From positions 7,527-71,526 of the forward strand of contig CAZYVT010000015.1 in assembly GCA_964651335.1 (NCBI GenBank): a stretch of 64,000 nt of DNA. The letters are read 5' to 3'. Source of the stretch: 2-02-FULL-66-14 sp964651335. Lineage in GTDB: Bacteria; Pseudomonadota; Gammaproteobacteria; Burkholderiales; SG8-39. The notes beneath the pieces were generated by a model, which worked only from the letters and a program-made list of their open reading frames with translations, searched no databases and was not told where the DNA came from. A program made the translations under genes and the position numbers. Positions 16,445-24,316 of the stretch are shown in pieces; position 1 is the first letter of the stretch; each line of letters begins with the position of its first letter.

Positions 16445-18397
16445 ATGGACCGGGCCGATGCGAACACGATGACGAAACACTGGCATTGGGAACAAGACGC
16501 GCAGGGCCTCGCCTGGCTCACCTTCGACAAGCAGGGCGAATCCACGAACACCTTCTCGCGCGAAGCGCTGGAAGAGCTCGGCGCGGCGCTCGACGCCATC
16601 GCGGCGGCGAAGCCCAAGGGCCTCGTAATCCGCTCGGCGAAGGAGAACTTCATCGCCGGCGCCGATATCAAGGAGTTCACGCGCTTTGCCAATGCGCAGG
16701 AAGCGCTCGCCTTCAACCGGCTCGGATGGGACACGATGCAGAAGCTGCGCGACCTCCCCTTCCCCAGCACCGCGATGGTGAACGGCTTCTGCATGGGCGG
16801 CGGGCTGGAACTCGCGCTCGCCTGCACCTACCGCGTGGCGCTCGACGACCCGAAGACGCGCTTCGCCTTCCCCGAGGTGATGCTCGGCATCTGGCCGTCC
16901 TGGCACGGCTTGCAGTGGCTTCCCAGGCTGGTCGGCCCGGCGGCGGCGCTCGATATGATCCTCACCGGCCGCGCGGTGGACGCGAGGCGCGCGAAGAAGA
17001 TCGGCCTCGCCACCGAAGCGGTGCCGCTGCGCGTGCTGGAGAACACGGCGCGCGCGGTGACGCTGGAAGCGCGCCCGCCTCGGAAGCTCAAGCTCATCGA
17101 CCGGCTGATGCTCGGCATCGGCCGCCGCTTCGTCGCCGCGCAGGCGAGAAAGCAGGTGGCCAGGCGTGCGCGCAAGGAACATTACCCGGCGCCGCACGCC
17201 ATCCTGGATGCCTGGGTGAAATACGACGGCGACCCGTTCGCGGCGCAGGACGACCCGTCCTGCTCCCTCGCTGCGCTGTTCGACCACCCGACCACGCGCA
17301 ACCTGATCCGCATCTTCTTCCTGCAGGAGCGCATGAAGGGCTTGGCCAAGGGCGTGGATTTCAAGGCGCGGCACGTGCACGTGATCGGCGCGGGGGTGAT
17401 GGGCGGCGACATCGCCGCGGTGTGCGCGATGCGCGGTATCACGGTGACGCTGCAGGACACCGCGCCGGAGCGCCTCGCGCCGGCGGTGAAGCGCGCGGCG
17501 GAGCTGTTCCAGAAGCGCCTCAGGGACCCGCGCCGCGTGCGCGACGCGCTGGACCGGCTGATCCCCGACGTCGCGGGCGCCGGCGCGGCGCGTGCCGACG
17601 TGGTGATCGAAGCGATTTTCGAGAACCTTGAGGCCAAGCGCGCGCTGTTCGCGAAAGTGGAAGCCGCGGCCAAGCCCGACGCGGTGATCGCCACCAACAC
17701 CTCGAGCCTGAAGCTCGCCGACATCGCGGCGCAGTTCAAGGATCCCTCGCGCCTCGTCGGCATCCACTTCTTCAACCCGGTGCCGCAATTGCAGTTGGTG
17801 GAAGTGGTCTCCGGCGCGAACACAAACACCGAGATGGCGCGCAAGGCCATGGCCTTCGTGCGCCAGATCGACAAGCTGCCGCTGCCGGTCAAGGATTCGC
17901 CCGGGTTCCTCGTCAACCGCGTGCTCGGCCCGTACATGCAGAACGCGTTTCGCATGCTGGACGAGGGCATGAAACCCGAAACCATCGACGCGGCGATGCA
18001 GGAATTCGGCATGCCGATGGGGCCGATCGAGCTCGCCGACACGGTGGGCCTCGACATCTGCCTCGCCGCCGGCAAGGAGCTGGCGAAGAAAGACGCGCAC
18101 GGCGAAGCCGAGGCGCCGCAAGTGCTGCTCAACAAGGTGGCGCTCGGGCAACTGGGCAAGAAGACCGGGCAGGGAATCTACCGCTACGAAAAAGGCAAGC
18201 CAATGAAGGGCCAGCCGGACGCGTACAAGGCAGACCTGGTCGACTCGCTGATCGAGCCGTACCTCGCCGAGGCGAAGGCGGTACTGGCCGAACGAATCGT
18301 CGAGGACGAGGACCTCATCGATGCCGGTCTCATCTTCGGCACCGGGTTCGCCCCCTTTCGCGGCGGTCCGCTGCACTCCCTGCGCGAAACGAAGTAA
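16445..18397 (+). CDS. fadJ: Fatty oxidation multienzyme: enoyl-CoA hydratase / 3-hydroxyacyl-CoA dehydrogenase
   Basis: A 650-residue two-enzyme protein. The N-terminal crotonase domain (about 10-200) has the oxyanion segments ENFIAGADIKEF and NGFCMGGGLELALAC. The NAD-binding 3-hydroxyacyl-CoA dehydrogenase domain (about 308-490) starts HVIGAGVMGGDIAAV and has GIHFFNPVPQLQLVEV. C-terminal dimerisation segments follow (DSPGFLVNRVLGPYM to FGTGFAPFRGGPLH). It catalyses hydration and NAD+-linked oxidation in beta-oxidation, paired with the thiolase. At 650 residues it is shorter than E. coli FadJ/FadB (714-729). GGAG about 7 bases upstream supports the first ATG; homology begins about residue 10. 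Confidence 0.92.
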   Translation: MDRADANTMTKHWHWEQDAQGLAWLTFDKQGESTNTFSREALEELGAALDAIAAAKPKGLVIRSAKENFIAGADIKEFTRFANAQEALAFNRLGWDTMQKLRDLPFPSTAMVNGFCMGGGLELALACTYRVALDDPKTRFAFPEVMLGIWPSWHGLQWLPRLVGPAAALDMILTGRAVDARRAKKIGLATEAVPLRVLENTARAVTLEARPPRKLKLIDRLMLGIGRRFVAAQARKQVARRARKEHYPAPHAILDAWVKYDGDPFAAQDDPSCSLAALFDHPTTRNLIRIFFLQERMKGLAKGVDFKARHVHVIGAGVMGGDIAAVCAMRGITVTLQDTAPERLAPAVKRAAELFQKRLRDPRRVRDALDRLIPDVAGAGAARADVVIEAIFENLEAKRALFAKVEAAAKPDAVIATNTSSLKLADIAAQFKDPSRLVGIHFFNPVPQLQLVEVVSGANTNTEMARKAMAFVRQIDKLPLPVKDSPGFLVNRVLGPYMQNAFRMLDEGMKPETIDAAMQEFGMPMGPIELADTVGLDICLAAGKELAKKDAHGEAEAPQVLLNKVALGQLGKKTGQGIYRYEKGKPMKGQPDAYKADLVDSLIEPYLAEAKAVLAERIVEDEDLIDAGLIFGTGFAPFRGGPLHSLRETK

Positions 18398-18436
18398 CCT
18401 TTCGCGGATGGCGCGGCCCGGCGAGGAGGACTGACC

Positions 18437-18847
18437 ATGGGGAGAGCATCGCACCAGCCTCCGGATCTCGAACTGCCGAAGAACCGGCTGCCGGCGCTTC
18501 GCGTCGTGCCGATGCCGGCGGACGCCAATCACAACGGCGACATCTTCGGCGGCTGGATCATGGCGCAGGTGGACGTCGCCGGCGGAATCGTCGCCGGCCG
18601 CGTTGCGCGCGGCCGGGTCGCCACCGTTGCGGTCAACGCGTTCGTCTTCAAGCAGCCGGTGCAGATCGGCGACGTGCTCTCGTTCTACGCCGACATGGTG
18701 AAGATCGGCAACACTTCGGTTACCATCAACGTCGAGGTGTACGCCGAACGCGGCCGCGCCGATACCAGGATCGTCAAGGTCACCGAGGCGACGCTCACCT
18801 ACGTGGCGATCGACCCGAAGGGACGGCCTCGACTCCTGCCGAAGTAA
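18437..18847 (+). CDS. Acyl-CoA thioesterase, YciA-type hotdog fold
   Basis: A 136-residue hotdog-fold thioesterase. The motif PADANHNGDIFGGWIMAQVDVAGG matches the conserved active-site helix of YciA/BACH enzymes (Asn and Asp binding CoA thioester and water), followed by VATVAVNAFVFKQPVQIGDVLSFY. These enzymes hydrolyse short- to long-chain acyl-CoA and may relieve CoA sequestration during beta-oxidation. GAGGAGG about 10 bases before the ATG is a strong ribosome-binding site. It lies between fadJ and an SDR gene, likely in the same transcript. Confidence 0.9.
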   Translation: MGRASHQPPDLELPKNRLPALRVVPMPADANHNGDIFGGWIMAQVDVAGGIVAGRVARGRVATVAVNAFVFKQPVQIGDVLSFYADMVKIGNTSVTINVEVYAERGRADTRIVKVTEATLTYVAIDPKGRPRLLPK

Positions 18848-18857
18848 GAGCGAACCG

Positions 18858-19703
18858 ATGAAAGTGCTGAAACAGAAGGTCGCCGTCGTCACTGGCGGCG
18901 CAAGCGGCCTGGGACGCTCGATGGCGCTTGCGTTCGCGCGGGAAGGCATGCGAGTCGCGATTGCCGATGTCGATGCCGCGGGACTCGAGCGCGTCGCGGG
19001 AGAGTTTCGCGCGCTCGGGTTGAAGGTGCTGGCGCTTCACACCGACGTGACGAGCGCAGAGGACGTGGACGCGCTTGCCGAGCGCGTGGTTGCCGAGCTG
19101 GGTGGCGTGCACCTGGTGTGCAACAACGCCGGGGTCGCGCTCATGGCGCCGGTATGGGAGACCACGGTCGCCGACTGGCAATGGACCCTCGGCGTGAATC
19201 TCTGGGGCGTGATCCACGGCCTGCGCGCGTTCGTGCCCCGGCTCCTGGCGCAGGACGAAGGGCACATCGTCAACACCGCTTCCGTCGCCGGCCTGATTTC
19301 GCCGCCGGGGTCGGGCGCGTACAGCGCGACTAAGCACGCGGTCGTCGCGCTGTCCGAGACGCTCTACCACGACCTCCAGGAGCACGGCTCGAGCGTCGGC
19401 GTATCGGTGGTCTGCCCCGCCTACGTGCCGACCGGCATCGCCGACTCGGAGCGCAGCCGGCCCAGGGAATTCGCCAATCCGCCGCGCGAGCAATCACCGC
19501 TGTTGCGGGCAAAACAGGCGATGCTGAGGAAAGCGGTGCAGTCCGGGAAAATCTCCGCCGACCAGGTCGCGCACATGGTCGTCGCCGCGGTGAAGGCGAA
19601 CCGCTTCTACGTCGTCACGCACCCGCGCATCAAGAGCGCGATCGAGGATCGCATGCGCGACATCCTGGACGAACGCACTCCGCACAACCCGCTCGTGCTC
19701 TGA
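18858..19703 (+). CDS. SDR-family NAD(P)-dependent oxidoreductase
   Basis: A 281-residue short-chain dehydrogenase. It shows the cofactor motif TGGASGLGRSMA (TGxxxGxG), VCNNAGVAL (NNAG), the catalytic Ser in NTASVAGLI and YSATKHAV (YxxxK), followed by a C-terminal extension. The substrate is not determined by sequence; its place at the end of the fad cluster suggests a hydroxyacyl or fatty-alcohol substrate, which is a guess from context. It ends in a strong GC hairpin shared with the convergent GST gene. Confidence 0.88.
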   Translation: MKVLKQKVAVVTGGASGLGRSMALAFAREGMRVAIADVDAAGLERVAGEFRALGLKVLALHTDVTSAEDVDALAERVVAELGGVHLVCNNAGVALMAPVWETTVADWQWTLGVNLWGVIHGLRAFVPRLLAQDEGHIVNTASVAGLISPPGSGAYSATKHAVVALSETLYHDLQEHGSSVGVSVVCPAYVPTGIADSERSRPREFANPPREQSPLLRAKQAMLRKAVQSGKISADQVAHMVVAAVKANRFYVVTHPRIKSAIEDRMRDILDERTPHNPLVL

Positions 19704-19726
19704 GGGGCGCCAGTTCCCGGCGCCCC
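19704..19726. terminator. Hairpin between convergent SDR and GST genes
   Basis: Perfect 8-bp arms GGGGCGCC (19704-19711) and GGCGCCCC (19719-19726) with a 7-base loop, directly after the SDR stop codon and 4 bp before the end of the convergent GST gene. There is no T-tract, so if it ends transcription it does so weakly or with help; it could act in both directions. Confidence 0.5.
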
Positions 19727-19730
19727 GCGC

Positions 19731-20387
19731 TCATCGCTTCGCGCGCGCGACCATCGCCGCCTGCGCCGCCTTGCGGTCCTCGTTCACGCGCGCGAACGCC
19801 GGCCGCTCGCCGAGCATCTTGAGGTAGGGCTTGAGCTGCGGAATACCCTCGAGTGCATCGCTCCCGAAAGCCTGCCTGGTGGCGAGCGACACCAGCGGCA
19901 GGTGCGGGAACGCGGCACAGTCGGCGAGCGTGAAGTCCGCGCCCGCGATGTACGGTTCGAACTTCGCCAGGCGCGTCAAGGTCCGCACGCCCCTGGCAAG
20001 CCCCTTCTGCACCTGTTCCCTGGTTTCGTCGGACACCTTGCCGCCGAAAAACACCTCGGCGTACAGCCGGCGCGCGACCAGTTCCATGTGCAGCTCCATG
20101 TGCGTGATGAGCTCGCGCACCCTGGCGCGCGCAACCGGATTCTTCGGATAAAGCGGCTTCTGCGGATAGGCGTCCTCCAGATACTCGCAGATCACCTGCG
20201 ATTCGCTGAGCGTGACGCCGTCGAGTTCGACGATCGGCACCTTGCCCATCGGCGAGCGCTCGATCCACTCGTCCTTCTGCGAGGGCCGGCAGTTCGGGTC
20301 CTCCTCGAACTGCACGCCCTTTTCCAGCAGCGCGAGGCGCACCTTGTTGTGGTAGTTGCTGACGTGAAAGCCGCACAGCTTGAGCAT
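19731..20387 (-). CDS. Glutathione S-transferase family protein
   Basis: A 218-residue two-domain GST. The N-terminal thioredoxin-like half reads MLKLCGFHVSNYHNKVRLAL, with MGKVPIVELDGVTLSESQVI containing the cis-Pro and the SES glutathione-binding stretch. The helical C-terminal half has the capping motif ADFTLADCAAFPHLPLV. It conjugates or reduces substrates with glutathione in the cytosol; the substrate is unknown. The start at 20387 has GGGGAGGAG just upstream. It is divergent from kynA with about 60 bp between starts. Confidence 0.9.
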   Translation of the reverse strand: MLKLCGFHVSNYHNKVRLALLEKGVQFEEDPNCRPSQKDEWIERSPMGKVPIVELDGVTLSESQVICEYLEDAYPQKPLYPKNPVARARVRELITHMELHMELVARRLYAEVFFGGKVSDETREQVQKGLARGVRTLTRLAKFEPYIAGADFTLADCAAFPHLPLVSLATRQAFGSDALEGIPQLKPYLKMLGERPAFARVNEDRKAAQAAMVARAKR

Positions 20388-20448
20388 TGCTCCTCCCCAG
20401 GCGATGGAGAGTGGCATTATAGGTGCCCCTCCTCGCACGGGCCCCGCC

Positions 20449-21282
20449 ATGAGCGAACTCGACTCCGGCATTCATACCGATCTCTCCGCGGACACGTCCT
20501 ACGGCGGGTACCTGCGCCTCGACCTGCTGCTCGCCGCGCAGCAGCCGCGCTCGCCGCACCACGACGAAATCCTGTTCATCATCCAGCACCAGACCGCGGA
20601 GCTGTGGATGAAGCTGATCGTGCACGAGCTGCAGGCCGCCATCGCGCACCTGAAGGCCGACCGCCTTGCGCCCTGCTTCAAGATCCTGGCGCGCGTGAAG
20701 CAGGTCCAGCGCCAGCTCTTCGAGCAGTGGGCGGTGCTGGAAACGCTCACGCCGACCGAATATGTGCAGTTCCGCGACGTGCTGGGGCCCGCCTCGGGAC
20801 TGCAATCGTTCCAGTTTCGCGCCATCGAGTTCCTGCTCGGCAACAAGAACGCCTCGATCCTTGCCGTGCACCGCCACGACTCCGCGATTCACGGCTGGCT
20901 GAAGCGCCTGCTCGAATCGCCAAGCCTCTACGACGAGTTCCTGCGCCATCTCGCGCGCCGCGGAATGCCGGTGCCGCCCGAGCGCGTGGAGCGCGACTGG
21001 ACCGAGCCCTATCCGCGCCACGATGGGGTGGTCGCGGTGTTCAAGGCCATCTACGAAGACCCGGAGCGACACTGGGACGCCTACGACATGTGCGAGAAGC
21101 TGGTCGACGTGGAGGAAAACTTCCAGCTCTGGCGCTTCCGCCACGTCAAGACCGTCGAGCGGGTGATCGGCTTCAAGCGCGGCACCGGCGGCACCGCGGG
21201 CGTCGCATTCCTCAGGAAGACGCTCGACGTCGCGCTGTTTCCCGAGCTCATCGACGTGCGCACCGCGATCGACAAGGCATGA
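20449..21282 (+). CDS. kynA: Tryptophan 2,3-dioxygenase
   Basis: A 277-residue heme dioxygenase with the full family pattern: TSYGGYLRLDLLL, HDEILFIIQHQTAELWMKL (substrate pocket and heme region), SGLQSFQFRAIEFLLGNKN and VIGFKRGTGGTAGVAFLRK near the end. It opens the indole ring of tryptophan to N-formylkynurenine, the first step of the kynurenine pathway. The ATG at 20449 gives the usual length. The stop overlaps the kynU start (ATGA), so the two are translationally coupled. Confidence 0.96.
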   Translation: MSELDSGIHTDLSADTSYGGYLRLDLLLAAQQPRSPHHDEILFIIQHQTAELWMKLIVHELQAAIAHLKADRLAPCFKILARVKQVQRQLFEQWAVLETLTPTEYVQFRDVLGPASGLQSFQFRAIEFLLGNKNASILAVHRHDSAIHGWLKRLLESPSLYDEFLRHLARRGMPVPPERVERDWTEPYPRHDGVVAVFKAIYEDPERHWDAYDMCEKLVDVEENFQLWRFRHVKTVERVIGFKRGTGGTAGVAFLRKTLDVALFPELIDVRTAIDKA

Positions 21283-22412
21283 TCCCTGAGCAGGAACTGC
21301 GCGAGCGCATCCGGCCGCTGTTTTTGCGGGCACTGAGCAGCCCGGCAATCTACCTCGCCAACCATTCGCTCGGCCGTCCGCCCGACCGGATGGCGCAGGA
21401 TGTGCAGCGCGCGCTCGATGCCTGGTACCGCGATCTGGGGGAAGCCTGGGACGAGTGGATCGCGGCGCGCGAAAAATTCCGCGCTTTCACCGCCCGCCTC
21501 GTCGGCGCGCAGAGCGCCGATTCGATCGTGCCGAAAACGAGCGCGGGCCAGGGCCTGCGCGCAGTACTCAACGCTCACGACACCCGCATTCGGGTCGTTG
21601 CCACAGACGCCGAGTTCGATTCGCTCGATTTCATCCTGCGGGTCTACCGCGACCGCGGCCGCATCGAGCTCATTACCGTGCCGGCCCGCGCCGAGGCGCT
21701 GATCGAAGCGCTTGGTGCGGGAACCGATCTTGTCGTCGTCTCCAGCGTGCTTTTTCGCACCGGGGAGATCGTCGCCGGAATCGGGGATGTGGTGCGCGCG
21801 GCGCACGATACAGGCGCGAAAGTGCTGCTCGACGTGTACCACCACGCCGGCGTCCTGCCGCTCGATCTTGCGGCGCTCGAGGCCGATTTCGCGGTGGGAG
21901 GCTCCTATAAGTACACCCGCGGCGGCCCTGGAGCTTGCTGGCTGTACGTGCATCCGCGCCTTCAGGCGATGCGCACGCTCGATACCGGCTGGTTCGCGAA
22001 GGAAAACGTGTTCGGCTACGAGCGCCCGGATCCTCCGCGGTTCGCTGCGGGGGGCGACGCCTGGCTCGAATCGACGCCCCCGGTGCTCGCGCCGGTGCAG
22101 GCGCTCGCGGGACTCGAATTCACACTTGAGGTCGGCGCGGAACGCCTGCGCGCCTACCACCTAGCGCAAAAGCAGCACTTTGCAGGGTTGCTCGCCGCCC
22201 GTGGGGTCCAGGCCGAGGGTGCAGGCCCCGGCTTCGGCGCGTTCCTGACCTTTGCGCACCCGCAGGCGAGCCGTCTCGCCGCGGAGCTGCTTCGGCGCGG
22301 CGTGAAGACCGACGCGCGCGGCGACCGCCTGCGCTTGTGCGCCGACCTCCTCAATACCAATGAGGAGCTCGCGACTGCGGCCGACCTGCTGGGCGCGCTG
22401 CTGGAGCGTTGA
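21279..22412 (+). CDS. kynU: Kynureninase-like PLP enzyme (aminotransferase class V fold)
   Basis: A 377-residue fold-type-I PLP enzyme beginning MIPEQELRERIRPLF, with YLANHSLGRPP and an HHAGVLPLDL segment preceding FAVGGSYKYTRGGPG, where the Lys would form the Schiff base with PLP. The pattern SYKY..GGPG is characteristic of kynureninase, which releases anthranilate and alanine from kynurenine. It is coupled to kynA by ATGA. It is somewhat shorter than typical KynU (about 410). kynB (formamidase) is not in this run; a cyclase-family hydrolase occurs at 38910-39878. Confidence 0.83.
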   Translation: MIPEQELRERIRPLFLRALSSPAIYLANHSLGRPPDRMAQDVQRALDAWYRDLGEAWDEWIAAREKFRAFTARLVGAQSADSIVPKTSAGQGLRAVLNAHDTRIRVVATDAEFDSLDFILRVYRDRGRIELITVPARAEALIEALGAGTDLVVVSSVLFRTGEIVAGIGDVVRAAHDTGAKVLLDVYHHAGVLPLDLAALEADFAVGGSYKYTRGGPGACWLYVHPRLQAMRTLDTGWFAKENVFGYERPDPPRFAAGGDAWLESTPPVLAPVQALAGLEFTLEVGAERLRAYHLAQKQHFAGLLAARGVQAEGAGPGFGAFLTFAHPQASRLAAELLRRGVKTDARGDRLRLCADLLNTNEELATAADLLGALLER

Positions 22413-22418
22413 CCGGAC

Positions 22419-22916
22419 ATGGATGCTCTGGCGCGCGCCGTGTCTGCGGTCTCGCTCCTCATCGCGCGTTGCGCAGTGCCCATGATGGTGATTCTCGGCG
22501 CATGGCTGGTGCCTGGCCGCTCTCTGCGCGTCGGCCCGGATGCAGATCTGAAGGAATTCGTCGCGCTGCTGTTCTTCGCGCTGGTGATGGGATCGCTCGG
22601 CTTCGGCTACCTGTGCGGCGCGCACGTGCGCATCGACCTGGTGAGCAGGCGATTTTCGGAACGCCTGCGCGCGGCGATCGAACTCGGGGGCTGCGTAGCG
22701 GTCCTGTTGCCGCTTTGCGCCATTCTGATGTGGTACGGCGGAGAAGCGGCCTGGCGTTCTTTCCTGCAGGGGGAGCGGCTTGCGGTCGGCGACCTGCCGC
22801 TGCAATGGCTCGTCCGGCTGATGGTGCCGTGCGGCGCGCTTCTGCTGCTCGCCGCGGCGGCCGCGGTCTCGATGCGCTGCATGCGGACGCTTCGCGCTCC
22901 GCGTGAAAAAGGTTGA
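22419..22916 (+). CDS. TRAP transporter small permease (DctQ-like)
   Basis: A 165-residue membrane protein with four predicted helices (about 10-30, 45-65, 85-108, 130-152). The stretch LGFGYLCGAHVRIDLVSRRF between helices 2 and 3 is the DctQ-family signature. With DctM it forms the membrane part of a TRAP carrier, driven by ion gradients. The stop overlaps the TTG start of dctM. No periplasmic binding protein (DctP) gene lies in the window, so either it is elsewhere or it was lost. Confidence 0.88.
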   Translation: MDALARAVSAVSLLIARCAVPMMVILGAWLVPGRSLRVGPDADLKEFVALLFFALVMGSLGFGYLCGAHVRIDLVSRRFSERLRAAIELGGCVAVLLPLCAILMWYGGEAAWRSFLQGERLAVGDLPLQWLVRLMVPCGALLLLAAAAAVSMRCMRTLRAPREKG

Positions 22917-24316
22917 TCCGCTTGATCGCCGCCGACCCACAGTGGCTCGCGCTTGCCATGCTCGCGACTCTTGCCCTGGCGCTCTTCAGCGGCCTGCCCG
23001 TGGCGGTCGTGCTGATTGCGGTGGGTCTTCTTTTTGCGGGTCTCGGCATGCTCGTCGGCGCGGTCAGATCCACCGACCTCGGGGCGATCTATTTCCGCGT
23101 CTACGGCGCGCTGACCGACAGCGACGAAATTCTCTACGCCACGGTGCCGCTGCTGATTTTCATGGGGGCGATGCTGCAAAGGAGCGGGGTCGCCGACGAT
23201 CTGCTGCTCGGCGTGCGCGACGCCTTGCGCCGCGTACCCGGGGCGCTCGCCCTCGCCGTCGTCGTGCTCGGGGCGCTTCTTGCCCCGGCCGCGGGCGTGG
23301 TTGCCGCATCGGTGAGCGCCCTCGCGCTGATCGCCTTTCCGGCGATGCTGCAGCATGGTTACCGACCGGCGCAGGCGGCCGGCGTGATCGCCGCGGCCGG
23401 CACGCTCGGCGTGGTGGTGCCGCCCGGCATCATGCTGTTCTTCGTCGCCGACGCGATCGGCGTGCAGGTTCCGGCAATGTTTCTCGGCATGCTCGGCCCG
23501 CTGGCGCTGCTGCTGGGCGGCTACATGGCCGTCGCCGCGTTCGCGCGCCCCCAGCCGCACTTGGGCGATACGGTTGTGCCCCTGCGGGGAGTCAGGCGCG
23601 CGGCGCCACTCGGGCGGCTCGCACCGCCCTGCCTGCTGCTCGTTGCCGTTTTGCTGTCGGTGGCACTCGGCTGGGCGACGCTGTCGGAATCGGCAGCGCT
23701 CGGTGCGGCCGGCGCGGCGCTGATCGCAGCCACGCAACGCGGGTTCAGCCTGCGCGACCTCGACGGCGCGATCCGGCATACCGCGCTTACCACGTCAATG
23801 GTGTTCTTCATCTTCATCGGCGCGACGGTGTTCTCGCTGGTCTTTCGCCTGCTCGGCGGCGGCGAACTCGTGCTCGGCGTGTTCCGCTCGCTGCACACCG
23901 ACGCCATCGGCGTGCTCTGCGTCGTCCTGCTGGTGGTGCTCGTGCTGGGTTTCTTCTTCGATTGGGTCGAGATCGTGCTGATCACCTTCCCGCTGCTGCG
24001 TCCGGTGCTTGAGGGGCTGGACTTCGGCGGGCACATCGGCGCGCCCCACCTCGCCCTGTATTGGGCCGCGGTGCTGCTCGCGCTCAATTTGCAGACCTCC
24101 TTTCTCACGCCGCCGTTCGGTTACGCGCTGCTGCTCACGCGCGGAGCGGCGCCCCCGGAGGTCACGCTGGCCGACATCTACCGCGGCGTCGTTCCCTACA
24201 TCCTGATCCAGATTCTCGTGATCGCCGCGGTGATTGCGGTTCCTGCGATCGCGACCTGGCTGCCGTCGCAGGCATTCGACCTTTCGCTGCCGAACGCCGG
24301 AAAGATCAAGGAATGA
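22913..24316 (+). CDS. TRAP transporter large permease (DctM-like)
   Basis: A 467-residue protein with about 12 hydrophobic segments. Typical DctM features are SDEILYATVPLLIFMGAMLQRSGVADDLL, AAAGTLGVVVPPGIMLFF and FLTPPFGYALLLTRGAAPPEVTLADIYRGVVPY near the end. The start is a TTG whose last two bases begin the dctQ stop (TTGA), consistent with translational re-initiation. Its own stop overlaps the next gene's ATG. Solute is unknown; coupling to kynA/kynU hints at tryptophan-derived or related acids, but this is speculative. Confidence 0.9.
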   Translation: MIRLIAADPQWLALAMLATLALALFSGLPVAVVLIAVGLLFAGLGMLVGAVRSTDLGAIYFRVYGALTDSDEILYATVPLLIFMGAMLQRSGVADDLLLGVRDALRRVPGALALAVVVLGALLAPAAGVVAASVSALALIAFPAMLQHGYRPAQAAGVIAAAGTLGVVVPPGIMLFFVADAIGVQVPAMFLGMLGPLALLLGGYMAVAAFARPQPHLGDTVVPLRGVRRAAPLGRLAPPCLLLVAVLLSVALGWATLSESAALGAAGAALIAATQRGFSLRDLDGAIRHTALTTSMVFFIFIGATVFSLVFRLLGGGELVLGVFRSLHTDAIGVLCVVLLVVLVLGFFFDWVEIVLITFPLLRPVLEGLDFGGHIGAPHLALYWAAVLLALNLQTSFLTPPFGYALLLTRGAAPPEVTLADIYRGVVPYILIQILVIAAVIAVPAIATWLPSQAFDLSLPNAGKIKE

